DNA from: Phoenicibacter congonensis
GTDB taxonomy: Bacteria > Actinomycetota > Coriobacteriia > Coriobacteriales > Eggerthellaceae
DNA length: 7,421 nt
Direction: 5' to 3'
Assembly (NCBI GenBank): GCA_030530045.1
Contig: JAUMVS010000068.1
Coordinates: forward strand, 1-7,421
Shown here: positions 1 through 5,470 of the stretch, piece after piece
How positions within the stretch are numbered: the first letter of the stretch is position 1
How the letters are laid out: each line of letters starts with the position of its first letter
The notes under the pieces: generated by a model
Database searches by the model: none
What the model was told of the DNA's origin: nothing
Seen by the model: the letters and a program-made list of their open reading frames with translations, nothing else
Translations under genes and position numbers: made by a program

Positions 1-884
1 CTAACGTTTTTGTTTGCTGAAGTGGTCAAGGATGACAAAGACACAACTAATTTAGACTTGAGAGTTGCTAATCTCGATGCCTCTTCATCAAGGTTTTCAC
101 AAGCCGCCTTTGCAGCAGCCGCAAACCCGACAATTCCGCAGACGTTCTGAGTGCCGCCTCTGCGTTTCGATTCTTGTCCACCCCCAACGATTGGACTTGA
201 GAATTTCACAGAATTTTTTAGGTAAAGTGCGCCGACACCTTGTGGTCCTCCAATTTTATGGGAAGAAAAAGAAGCCGCATCAACGCTGAGTTCTGCGGCG
301 TTGAACCTAACTTTGCCAAGAGCCTGCGTTGCATCAGTGTGGAACAAACAGCTTGCATCGTGGGCAACTTTTGCAAGTTCAGAAATATTCTGAACGCTTG
401 CAAGCTCTGAATTTGCCATTTGAATTGAAACCAGAGGCGACTCGCAGTTGCTGATAGCTTTCGATAAATCCTCGGCGGAAACAAAGCCCCATTTGTCAAC
501 TTTTAATTCGCAAACATTGTTTTTACCTGCAACAGAACGAGCAGCCTCGAGAACAGCTGGGTGCTCAATTGAAGATGTAATTATTGTTTTGCAATTGTTT
601 GCATTAAATAGACCCGCAAGGGCGAGAAATATCGACTCGGTAGAGCTGGCAGTGAAGATCACTTCCTCAGCGCGTTTAGCGCCAATGGCTTTCGAAAATT
701 CCCTTCGTGATGCCTCCATTTGGTTGTGTGCGTCGCGACCTAAAGTGTAAAGCGAATTAGCATTTCCTCGAAACTCAAGGCTTTCGTTTCCAAAAGCTGA
801 AACGTAGGGCTGCATCGCATCGCGAGCCTCTTCGCAGAGAGGTGCTGTAGCTGCATAGTCAAGATAAATTTGACGTTCTGCCAT
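1..884 (-). CDS. NifS/IscS-type cysteine desulfurase, C-terminal end cut by window edge
   Basis: PLP-dependent class V aminotransferase-fold enzyme that removes sulfur from L-cysteine, giving alanine and an enzyme persulfide for Fe-S cluster or thio-tRNA synthesis. The frame stays open from an ATG at 882-884 to the left edge (294 residues seen; the family is usually about 380-400). Seen: N-terminal IYLDYAATAP; IEHPAV with PLP-stacking His108; HTDATQ with Asp184 and Gln187; SSHK with the PLP lysine Lys210; and the RRGGTQN signature near 241-247. The loop carrying the catalytic cysteine would lie beyond the edge, so activity cannot be confirmed. The stretch normally NNExGTIQP reads NSELASVQN, a divergence. 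The binding site AAGGGG (891-896) overlaps the rpe stop codon, and the genes are 10 bases apart, so they are very likely co-transcribed. Its general Fe-S or tRNA-thiolation role is inferred from the family only. Confidence 0.9.
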   Translation of the reverse strand, partial: MAERQIYLDYAATAPLCEEARDAMQPYVSAFGNESLEFRGNANSLYTLGRDAHNQMEASRREFSKAIGAKRAEEVIFTASSTESIFLALAGLFNANNCKTIITSSIEHPAVLEAARSVAGKNNVCELKVDKWGFVSAEDLSKAISNCESPLVSIQMANSELASVQNISELAKVAHDASCLFHTDATQALGKVRFNAAELSVDAASFSSHKIGGPQGVGALYLKNSVKFSSPIVGGGQESKRRGGTQNVCGIVGFAAAAKAACENLDEEASRLATLKSKLVVSLSSLTTSANKNV

Positions 885-894
885 GCGCAACCCC

Positions 895-1614
895 TTAAAG
901 ATACTGAGCCAAAAGCTCTTGCTTTTTAAGACCAGCTGTTCTTCCGAGTTCAGCATCAACTTTAATAGCAGAAATCGCCTTTGAGTAATCCTCAGCGCAG
1001 AAGCATGCGTTTCCGCACACGAGAACGTCAGCACCAGAAGTGCATACCTTTTGCGCAGTTCCAACGCCAACTCCTCCATCGGCTTGCATCAAAGGCTTGC
1101 AGTTGTGAGCTGCCGCAATCGCGCAAATTTCTGCCATGGCATCAATGACGCTAGGTTGGAATTTTTGACCAGAAAAGCCAGGCTCAACGCTCATTGGAAG
1201 AACCATGTCAAACGACTCGATGACGTCATCGATAGCCTCAGGCTTAGTGCTTGGACGAAGCGCTACGCCTGCCTTCTTCCCTGCAGCATGCACCTTGCGA
1301 GCAAAAGTTACGAGCTCATCAGGCGTGCCTGCCTCAATGTGCGCGGTCAAAATGTCGGCACCAGCATCGAGGTAGCGCTCTGCAAACTCGACAGGGTTTG
1401 AAATCATCAAGTGAACATCAAGCGTCAAATCGGTTATCTCACGAAGTCGTTTTACAAGAGGAAGACCGAATGTCAAATTCGGCACAAAATGACCATCCAT
1501 AACGTCAACATGAACCATAGAGGCACCTGCCGCCTCAATTGCCTTGATTTCTTTTTCCAAATTACAGAGATCGGCTGAAAGAATTGATGGTGAAATTTGT
1601 ACTTTTTGAAACAT
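895..1614 (-). CDS. rpe: Ribulose-phosphate 3-epimerase
   Basis: Cytosolic (beta/alpha)8-barrel enzyme that interconverts D-ribulose 5-phosphate and D-xylulose 5-phosphate in the pentose phosphate pathway. The product has 239 residues, slightly above the usual 215-230 because of a short C-terminal tail. Seen: ISPSILSAD at the N-terminus; VHVDVMDGHFVPN with metal ligands His35 and Asp37 (also the first catalytic acid); DVHLM with His68; MSVEPGFSGQKF (143-152), the phosphate-side loop, slightly changed from the common VNPGFGGQ; and QADGGV with the second catalytic acid Asp179. All four expected metal/catalytic positions are present, so it should be active. The ATG start is supported by GAGGA at 1623-1627, 8 bases upstream. 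It is the first gene of a minus-strand unit with the cysteine desulfurase and is divergent from the alkyltransferase homologue. Confidence 0.97.
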   Translation of the reverse strand: MFQKVQISPSILSADLCNLEKEIKAIEAAGASMVHVDVMDGHFVPNLTFGLPLVKRLREITDLTLDVHLMISNPVEFAERYLDAGADILTAHIEAGTPDELVTFARKVHAAGKKAGVALRPSTKPEAIDDVIESFDMVLPMSVEPGFSGQKFQPSVIDAMAEICAIAAAHNCKPLMQADGGVGVGTAQKVCTSGADVLVCGNACFCAEDYSKAISAIKVDAELGRTAGLKKQELLAQYL

Positions 1615-1653
1615 AAAAACTGTCCTCTAAATTGTGTTTTGTGATTTAGTTAG

Positions 1654-1663
1654 ATTATATAAT
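1654..1663. promoter_or_regulatory. Candidate shared -10 region of divergent promoters
   Basis: ATTATATAAT is a perfect palindrome in the 82-base gap between two divergent genes. It offers TATAAT on the plus strand (1658-1663) and on the minus strand (1654-1659). It lies about 34-43 bases from both start codons, a suitable distance for a -10 element. No convincing -35 hexamer is seen at 17 bases on either side, so this is a weak inference. Confidence 0.35.
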
Positions 1664-1696
1664 TGATGATAATTTGAGAGCCTGAGAGGGGAAGTT

Positions 1697-2167
1697 TTGA
1701 AAGTTTGCGACCTAACTTTTTTCATTTACAACTCCAAGTTCGGCCATATTACAATCGCTAGCAATAAAAAACAAATCACTGCTGTTGCGCTTGGCGCAAA
1801 ACACATGAGCGGAAGCTTCGAACCGACAGCGGTCACAAACGAGTGCTCCACTCAAATTCTTCAATATTTAAGCGGAGAGAGAAAACGCTTTAACGTGCCA
1901 ATTCTGCTGCAAGGGAGCGACTTTGAGAAGAAAGTTTGGAAGGAGCTTTTCAAAACTGGTTATGGATGCACTGTAACGCCGACTCAAATCGCACATTTAA
2001 TTGGCGAAGACGACGCCTACAGAAACGTCAGCCGAGCTGCACATGCAAACAAGCACGCGATTTTAATTCCTGAACACAGGCTTGTTCCAGCATCAAAATT
2101 CGAAAAACCAACACAAGCATCAAAAGTGCGTTTGGCACTCAGAAATTTAGAAGCAAGCTACCTTTAG
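1697..2167 (+). CDS. Alkyltransferase-like protein: O6-alkylguanine-DNA alkyltransferase homologue lacking the active cysteine
   Basis: 156 residues covering both parts of the Ogt/MGMT fold: an N-terminal ribonuclease-H-like domain (about 1-70) and the C-terminal DNA-binding domain (about 72-152, FEKKVWKELFKTGYG onward). The acceptor motif, normally PCHRV, reads IPEHRLV, so Glu126 stands where the methyl-accepting cysteine should be. Aligned by eye to human MGMT, the arginine finger (Arg109), the Asn of the Asn hinge (Asn118), His127, Arg128 and Glu152 are kept. The tyrosine used in nucleotide flipping is Pro95, and the glycine-rich lid after the active site is shortened. Known cysteine-less relatives (ATL proteins such as YbaZ and Atl1, usually PWHR) bind O6-alkylguanine and pass the damage to nucleotide excision repair. 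A similar sensing role is inferred, but a dead or repurposed protein is equally possible. The TTG start is supported by GAGGGG at 1686-1691; no ATG fits. It is monocistronic as far as can be seen. Confidence 0.85.
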   Translation: MKVCDLTFFIYNSKFGHITIASNKKQITAVALGAKHMSGSFEPTAVTNECSTQILQYLSGERKRFNVPILLQGSDFEKKVWKELFKTGYGCTVTPTQIAHLIGEDDAYRNVSRAAHANKHAILIPEHRLVPASKFEKPTQASKVRLALRNLEASYL

Positions 2168-2290
2168 TGGTTCGCAAACATTTCCCTGCGAAAGACTCCA
2201 TTTCAAAAAATATTACACAATCAAAATTTATTCAAAAACCAAGTTCATATGTTTAAAAAATTATTCTCAGTTAAAATGAAAGTCAGTTGC

Positions 2291-2366
2291 GAAGGTGTCG
2301 CGTTTTTCTGTCTCTTCAGTACACCTTCTAAATCTGCTGCAACATTAAATCAGCTGCAAAGATTTA
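2291..2366 (+). other. Two adjoining hairpins in the yedE leader
   Basis: The first inverted repeat has perfect 8-base arms, GAAGGTGT (2291-2298) and ACACCTTC (2321-2328), around a 22-base loop. The second begins at the next base: TAAATCT (2329-2335) pairs with AGATTTA (2360-2366), with an inner GCTG/CAGC stem (2336-2339 with 2351-2354) and a 5-base bulge on the 3' side. The exact abutment suggests an organised RNA structure, but such repeats can also occur by chance in AT-rich DNA. Confidence 0.35.
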
Positions 2367-2372
2367 TGTAAA

Positions 2373-2400
2373 TTGCAACTATTTCTGCGCAAAGTATTTT
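2373..2400 (+). promoter_or_regulatory. Weak candidate sigma-70 type promoter for the YedE cluster
   Basis: TTGCAA (2373-2378) and TATTTT (2395-2400) are separated by 16 bases and match the -35 and -10 consensus at 4 of 6 positions each. A transcript from here would start near 2407 and include the hairpins at 2426-2463 as its leader. Another TAAAAT lies at 2272-2277 without a good -35. This is chosen by spacing alone, so confidence is low. Confidence 0.2.
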
Positions 2401-2425
2401 TGCTGAACCTCATTACGATTAATAG

Positions 2426-2446
2426 AACCCCAGGTGGGCGGTTTTT
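2426..2446 (+). terminator. Terminator-like hairpin in the yedE leader
   Basis: AACCCC (2426-2431) pairs with GGCGGTT (2437-2443) with one bulged C, a loop of 5 bases and a run of five T (2442-2446). It lies 54 bases before the YedE start, so it may end a short upstream transcript or act as an attenuator. The T-run is also the left arm of the overlapping repeat at 2442-2463, so the two structures exclude each other. Confidence 0.35.
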
Positions 2447-2463
2447 GTGTGTTCACGCAAAAA
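2442..2463 (+). other. Inverted repeat overlapping the leader hairpin
   Basis: TTTTTGTGTG (2442-2451) faces CACGCAAAAA (2454-2463) and can pair over about nine positions, with one G-U pair and a 4-base loop. It takes up the T-run of the preceding terminator-like hairpin and ends 19 bases before the ribosome binding site of the YedE gene. It could serve as an alternative RNA fold or as a DNA operator; the sequence alone does not decide. Confidence 0.3.
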
Positions 2464-2499
2464 AACAAGTAAACAACTTTTTGGAGGGTTTTAACTCAA

Positions 2500-3612
2500 A
2501 TGGAAAAATTAGGAAAGTTTTTCAACAATAACACGGGCCTCATCATCGGTGGTCTGATTTGCGGTCTTGGCTTTACCCTGCTCGCATTCTTTGGCAATCC
2601 TGCCAACATGGCATTCTGTGCCGCATGCTTTATTCGCGACACAGCTGGCGCTATGAAGCTCCAAACTACTGAAACTGTTCAGTATTTCCGTCCAGAAATC
2701 GTGGGCGTTGTAGTTGGCTCGTTCCTCATTGCACTCGCCTCTCATGAGTACAAATCAACAGCTGGCTCATCCCCTATGGTTCGCTTCGTTCTCGGCTTCA
2801 TCATGATGATTGGCGCTCTCATTTTCTTGGGCTGCCCGCTTCGCATGATTTTGAGAATGGCAGCTGGCGACCTCAATGCATGGGTTGGTCTCATCGGCTT
2901 TGTCGCTGGCATTGCAACAGGCACTTTCTTCCTGAAGAAAGGCTTCTCACTCGGTCGCGAGCATGAAACAAAACCAGCTGCAGGCACAGTTCTTCCAATT
3001 CTTCTGATTGTTGGTCTTTGTGTCAGCATCTTCGCTGGTGTTTTCGCAGTTAGCCAATCAGGCCCTGGCTCAAAGCACGCTCCAATGGCAATCGCTCTCA
3101 TCGTTGCACTCATCATTGGCGCAATTGCTCAGAAGAGCAGAATTTGCTTCGCAGGTGGCACAAGAAACGCTATCCTCATGAAGGACTTCAGCCTCCTTCT
3201 CCCTATCCTTGGCATGTTCGTTGTAATGGCAATTTACAACGTTGTTACAGGCAACTTCAAGCTTTCTTTTGATGGCCAACCAATCGCTCACGCTCAGCAC
3301 CTTTGGAACATCCTTGGCCTTTATGCAGTAGGCTTCGGCGCTGTTCTTGCAGGTGGATGCCCACTTCGTCAAATGACACTCGCTGGACAGGGTTCTTGCG
3401 ATGGTGCAATGACATTCCTCGGAATGCTCATCGGTGCAGCTTTCGCTCACAACTTTGGTCTTGCAGGCGCAGCAGCTTCTGCAGCTACAGCAGAAAAAGC
3501 AGCTGTTGCTGGCGGCCCTTCAACTGCAGGTCAAATCGTTCTTATCGTTTGCATCGTTGTGCTTTTCATCATCGCAGCTGTTAACCTTAAGAAAACAAAG
3601 GAAACTTGCTAG
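2500..3612 (+). CDS. yedE: YedE-family membrane transporter, putative selenium/sulfur species uptake
   Basis: Polytopic inner-membrane protein of the YeeE/YedE (Sulf_transp) superfamily, 370 residues. In anaerobes the closest subfamily is found with selenium-metabolism genes and is thought to import a sulfur- or selenium-containing compound; the substrate here is not shown. Two related halves are visible. The first has NPANMAFCAACFIRD (Cys40, Cys43) and FLGCPLRM (Cys112); the second has KSRICFAGGTRNA (Cys216), AGGCPLRQM (Cys287) and GQGSCDGA (Cys300). These conserved cysteines near GCPLR match the persulfide-relay arrangement known for YeeE-type thiosulfate transporters. Hydrophobic segments fill most of the length, with polar loops around 150-162 and 252-267. 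An Ala-rich stretch lies at 322-338, and the C-terminus is KKTKETC. The start is supported by GGAGGG at 2483-2488. It is first in a cluster with TusA-like, DUF3343 and desulfurase genes. Confidence 0.92.
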   Translation: MEKLGKFFNNNTGLIIGGLICGLGFTLLAFFGNPANMAFCAACFIRDTAGAMKLQTTETVQYFRPEIVGVVVGSFLIALASHEYKSTAGSSPMVRFVLGFIMMIGALIFLGCPLRMILRMAAGDLNAWVGLIGFVAGIATGTFFLKKGFSLGREHETKPAAGTVLPILLIVGLCVSIFAGVFAVSQSGPGSKHAPMAIALIVALIIGAIAQKSRICFAGGTRNAILMKDFSLLLPILGMFVVMAIYNVVTGNFKLSFDGQPIAHAQHLWNILGLYAVGFGAVLAGGCPLRQMTLAGQGSCDGAMTFLGMLIGAAFAHNFGLAGAAASAATAEKAAVAGGPSTAGQIVLIVCIVVLFIIAAVNLKKTKETC

Positions 3613-3689
3613 TTAAATTGCAGGATTTTCCCTGTGCATCATCGCTAGATGGATAAAATAATTACGGTATTAAATCAGGAAGGTAGAAA

Positions 3690-3896
3690 ATGGTAGAAGT
3701 TGACGCAAGAGGGCTTCAATGTCCAGAACCAGTAATGCTCACTTTGGCTGCAATCAAAGAGCATCCAGACGAGGAGATTCAGGTTCTCGTTTCTAGCGCA
3801 ATTCCTCGCGACAATGTCGAGAGAATGTCAAAGAAACGTGGTAAGCAAGTCACCATCGCAGAAGAAGGCAGCGACTTCCGTCTGACACTAAACTAA
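3690..3896 (+). CDS. Free-standing TusA/SirA-like sulfur (selenium) carrier protein
   Basis: Small cytosolic protein of 68 residues with the TusA-family signature DARGLQCPEPVM near the N-terminus. Cys11 in CPxP is the residue that carries a persulfide (or perselenide) in this family. The rest (QVLVSSAIPRDNVERM, then a final strand ending FRLTLN) resembles the N-terminal domain of YedF, a two-domain protein of about 200 residues in selenium-metabolism loci. Here the second, DsrE-like domain is absent and the reading frame stops cleanly. It lies 77 bases after the YedE gene and 19 bases before the DUF3343 gene, with AGGAAGG (3677-3683) as binding site. The likely job, inferred from context, is to accept sulfur or selenium from YedE or a desulfurase and pass it on. 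Confidence 0.9.
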   Translation: MVEVDARGLQCPEPVMLTLAAIKEHPDEEIQVLVSSAIPRDNVERMSKKRGKQVTIAEEGSDFRLTLN

Positions 3897-3915
3897 ATAT
3901 TTTGAGGCGAGGAAC

Positions 3916-4152
3916 ATGGCAAACAAAGAGCTTTATGCAGTAGTTACATTTCATACGACAACCGGTGCAATGCACATGGAGAAAGTCGCTAAAGAAAGTG
4001 GAGCTGCTGGAAGGCTAATTCCTGTTCCTCGCGTCATTTCAGCTGGTTGCGGTCTATCATGGCGCGAACCAATTGACAACAAGGAATGGATTGTCAAGCT
4101 CATTGAAGAAAATGAAATTGACATGGATGAAGTCTACGAGCTAGAGCTCTAG
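3916..4152 (+). CDS. DUF3343 putative Se/S carrier protein
   Basis: Compact 78-residue protein matching the DUF3343 (putative Se/S carrier-like) family. Visible hallmarks are an N-terminal strand YAVVTFHTTTGAMHMEK, then LIPVPRVISAGCGLSW with the single conserved Cys45, and an acidic C-terminus ending MDEVYELEL. The family has no established biochemical function. It is predicted to move selenium or sulfur because it is repeatedly found beside selenium-metabolism genes. The start is an ATG preceded by GAGGCGAGG (3904-3912). It follows the TusA-like gene by 19 bases, so the two are surely co-transcribed. It is followed by an inverted repeat and a strong terminator. The single cysteine suits a one-thiol carrier working with Cys11 of the TusA-like protein, which is inference. 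Confidence 0.9.
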   Translation: MANKELYAVVTFHTTTGAMHMEKVAKESGAAGRLIPVPRVISAGCGLSWREPIDNKEWIVKLIEENEIDMDEVYELEL

Positions 4153-4175
4153 TTATTACGCAGTAGCTTTAAAAG

Positions 4176-4201
4176 AGTTAACGCGCAGAAGCGTATTAAC
4201 T
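4176..4201. repeat. Inverted repeat upstream of the terminator
   Basis: AGTTAACGC (4176-4184) and GCGTATTAACT (4191-4201) form arms of nine pairs (AGTTAA/TTAACT and CGC/GCG) with a 2-base bulge and a 6-base loop. It starts 24 bases after the DUF3343 stop and 32 bases before the terminator. It may stabilise the transcript end or be a regulator site for the next gene. Confidence 0.35.
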
Positions 4202-4232
4202 AGATAAATCCAAACTTCCAATTCAGCTTTTT

Positions 4233-4268
4233 AAAATCGCTCCAGAAAAACGCGCTGGGGCGATTTTT
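4233..4268 (+). terminator. Strong intrinsic terminator after the DUF3343 gene
   Basis: AAAATCGCTCCAG (4233-4245) pairs with CTGGGGCGATTTT (4255-4267) over 13 positions with one G-U pair. The loop is 9 bases and the 3' arm runs into TTTTT. It is placed to end the YedE/TusA-like/DUF3343 transcript. The stop lies only 44 bases before the next gene, so the desulfurase depends on read-through or on a promoter very close by; TAAAAT at 4270-4275 could be a -10 element but lacks a clear -35. Confidence 0.85.
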
Positions 4269-4312
4269 CTAAAATGTGACTTCCGTTCCCTTTTAATTTG
4301 AGAGGAATAACC

Positions 4313-5470
4313 ATGGATGAATTGATTTATCTCGACAACGCAGCTTCAACAATGAAGAAGCCAGAAAGTGTCGTTCAAGCAATCACAGAAGCACTAACTT
4401 CATTTGGAGGGCCAGGCAGAGGCGGACACCCCGCAGCAATCGCTTCATCTATGGCTTTATTCAAGGCACGTGCCGCAATTTGTGAACTTTTGCACGCACC
4501 AAGCCCCGAGAGAGTTGCTCTCACAGCAAACATCACTGAATCATTAAACATTGCAGTCGAAGGGTTAATCAAGCCTGGCGACCACGTAATTACAACCGCC
4601 GCTTCCCACAACTCGGTGCTGCGCCCACTTTACAGAAAAGAAAGCCAAGGGGCAAAGCTCACAATTGTGCCAATTGATGAGCAGGGTCAGCTAAACATGG
4701 ACGACTTCGAAGCAGCATTTACTCCAGAGACAAAATGGGCCGTAGTCACTCATTCATCTAACCTAACTGGTGACATTTACGACATTAAAAAGCAAGCAGA
4801 AATCGCACATGCACACGGCGCAAAAATCATCATTGACGCTGCGCAAACTGCTGGTGTAGTTGACATCGACATGGAAGATGGCGGCTACGACATCGTTTGC
4901 GTCACTGGCCACAAATCGCTTTATGGTCCACAAGGAATTGGCGCTATCGCTGTGGCGGAAGGCATCGAAATTCCTTCCTACAAAGTCGGTGGAAGTGGCG
5001 TTCATTCCTACGACAAAGTGCATCCTGACTACATGCCAGAATCACTTGAGGCAGGCACTGCAAATGCTCACGGAGCTGCAGGTTTCGCAGCGGGCGTGAA
5101 TTACGTGCTTGAAAAGACTCCTGCAGCAATCAGGAAACACACTAACGACTGCATCGAGAGATTCGAGGAAGGCGTCAAAGACGTACCAGGAATTAAATTC
5201 TATGGCGGCAAAGGAAACCCACTCGGACGTTGCGGAATTTCAGCAATCAACCTTGGAGATGCCGATTCTTCCGAAGTTGCCGACATCCTTGCTTGCGATT
5301 ACAACATTTGCACACGCCCAGGCGCGCACTGCGCTCCTCTCATGCACGAAGCACTTGGAACTGTAAACCAAGGCATCGTGCGCTTCGGCTTCTGTTCATT
5401 CACAACATTTGACGAAGTCGACGCAGCAATTAAAGCAATTCACGAGATCGCAGAAAGCGTAGCAGAGTAG
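4313..5470 (+). CDS. Class V aminotransferase-fold cysteine desulfurase (EF2568-type family), Se/S cluster
   Basis: PLP enzyme of 385 residues predicted to cleave cysteine or selenocysteine and release sulfur or selenium. Seen in order: IYLDNAAST (5-13); GPGRGGHPA (33-41), the loop typical of this subfamily; ASHNSV with PLP-stacking His99; IIDAAQTAG with Asp175 and Gln178; VTGHKSLYGPQG with the PLP lysine Lys201; LEAGTANAHG (245-254); and RPGAHCAPLMHEALGT with catalytic Cys340. The RxGxHCA form is the group II (SufS/CsdB-like) style, unlike the NifS/IscS-type enzyme at the left end. A TTG at 4298 is in frame, but it overlaps the ribosome binding site AGAGGA (4301-4306), so the ATG at 4313 is the start. 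It is the last gene of the cluster, behind a terminator. Delivery to the TusA-like or DUF3343 carrier is inferred from proximity. Confidence 0.93.
   Translation: MDELIYLDNAASTMKKPESVVQAITEALTSFGGPGRGGHPAAIASSMALFKARAAICELLHAPSPERVALTANITESLNIAVEGLIKPGDHVITTAASHNSVLRPLYRKESQGAKLTIVPIDEQGQLNMDDFEAAFTPETKWAVVTHSSNLTGDIYDIKKQAEIAHAHGAKIIIDAAQTAGVVDIDMEDGGYDIVCVTGHKSLYGPQGIGAIAVAEGIEIPSYKVGGSGVHSYDKVHPDYMPESLEAGTANAHGAAGFAAGVNYVLEKTPAAIRKHTNDCIERFEEGVKDVPGIKFYGGKGNPLGRCGISAINLGDADSSEVADILACDYNICTRPGAHCAPLMHEALGTVNQGIVRFGFCSFTTFDEVDAAIKAIHEIAESVAE

Larger units (their letters stand above)
2168..2499 (+). other. Long non-coding gap and leader before the YedE gene
   Basis: These 332 bases carry no gene I can support. 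The first 110 or so are very AT-rich. From 2291 onward there is a series of inverted repeats: 2291-2328, 2329-2366, a GC-containing hairpin with T-run at 2426-2446, and 2442-2463. They end just before the strong ribosome binding site GGAGGG (2483-2488). This is compatible with a structured 5' leader or a small RNA in front of the transporter gene. I do not recognise a known riboswitch consensus. Confidence 0.5.

Noticed and set aside
218..499. Minus-strand reading frame of 93 codons
   Set aside because: It is out of frame within the desulfurase coding sequence and carries no family motif.
448..750. Plus-strand reading frame of 100 codons
   Set aside because: It lies antisense to the NifS/IscS-type desulfurase, whose motifs are continuous on the minus strand through this region; the frame is a shadow.
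2171..2192. TTCGCA/TGCGAA repeat as terminator of the alkyltransferase-like gene
   Set aside because: The stem has only 6 pairs, a 10-base loop and no T-run after it.
2249..2371. A 40-codon frame (ATG at 2249, TAA at 2369-2371) in the gap before yedE, as a possible leader peptide with two cysteines
   Set aside because: There is no ribosome binding site before its ATG or before the inner ATG at 2276, it has no recognisable similarity, and it overlaps both inverted repeats, so a structural RNA explains the region as well.
2426..2446. T-box riboswitch antiterminator, suggested by AGGTGGGCGG
   Set aside because: The conserved T-box TGGNACCGCG is not present, and no specifier stem was seen.
2500..4152. 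In-frame TGA encoding selenocysteine within the Se/S genes
   Set aside because: Each gene has a complete frame ending at a TAA or TAG stop, and none is shorter than expected at a TGA.
4298..4312. In-frame TTG as start of the EF2568-type desulfurase
   Set aside because: The TTG adjoins the ribosome binding site AGAGGA (4301-4306), which serves the ATG at 4313; the family N-terminus also begins right there.
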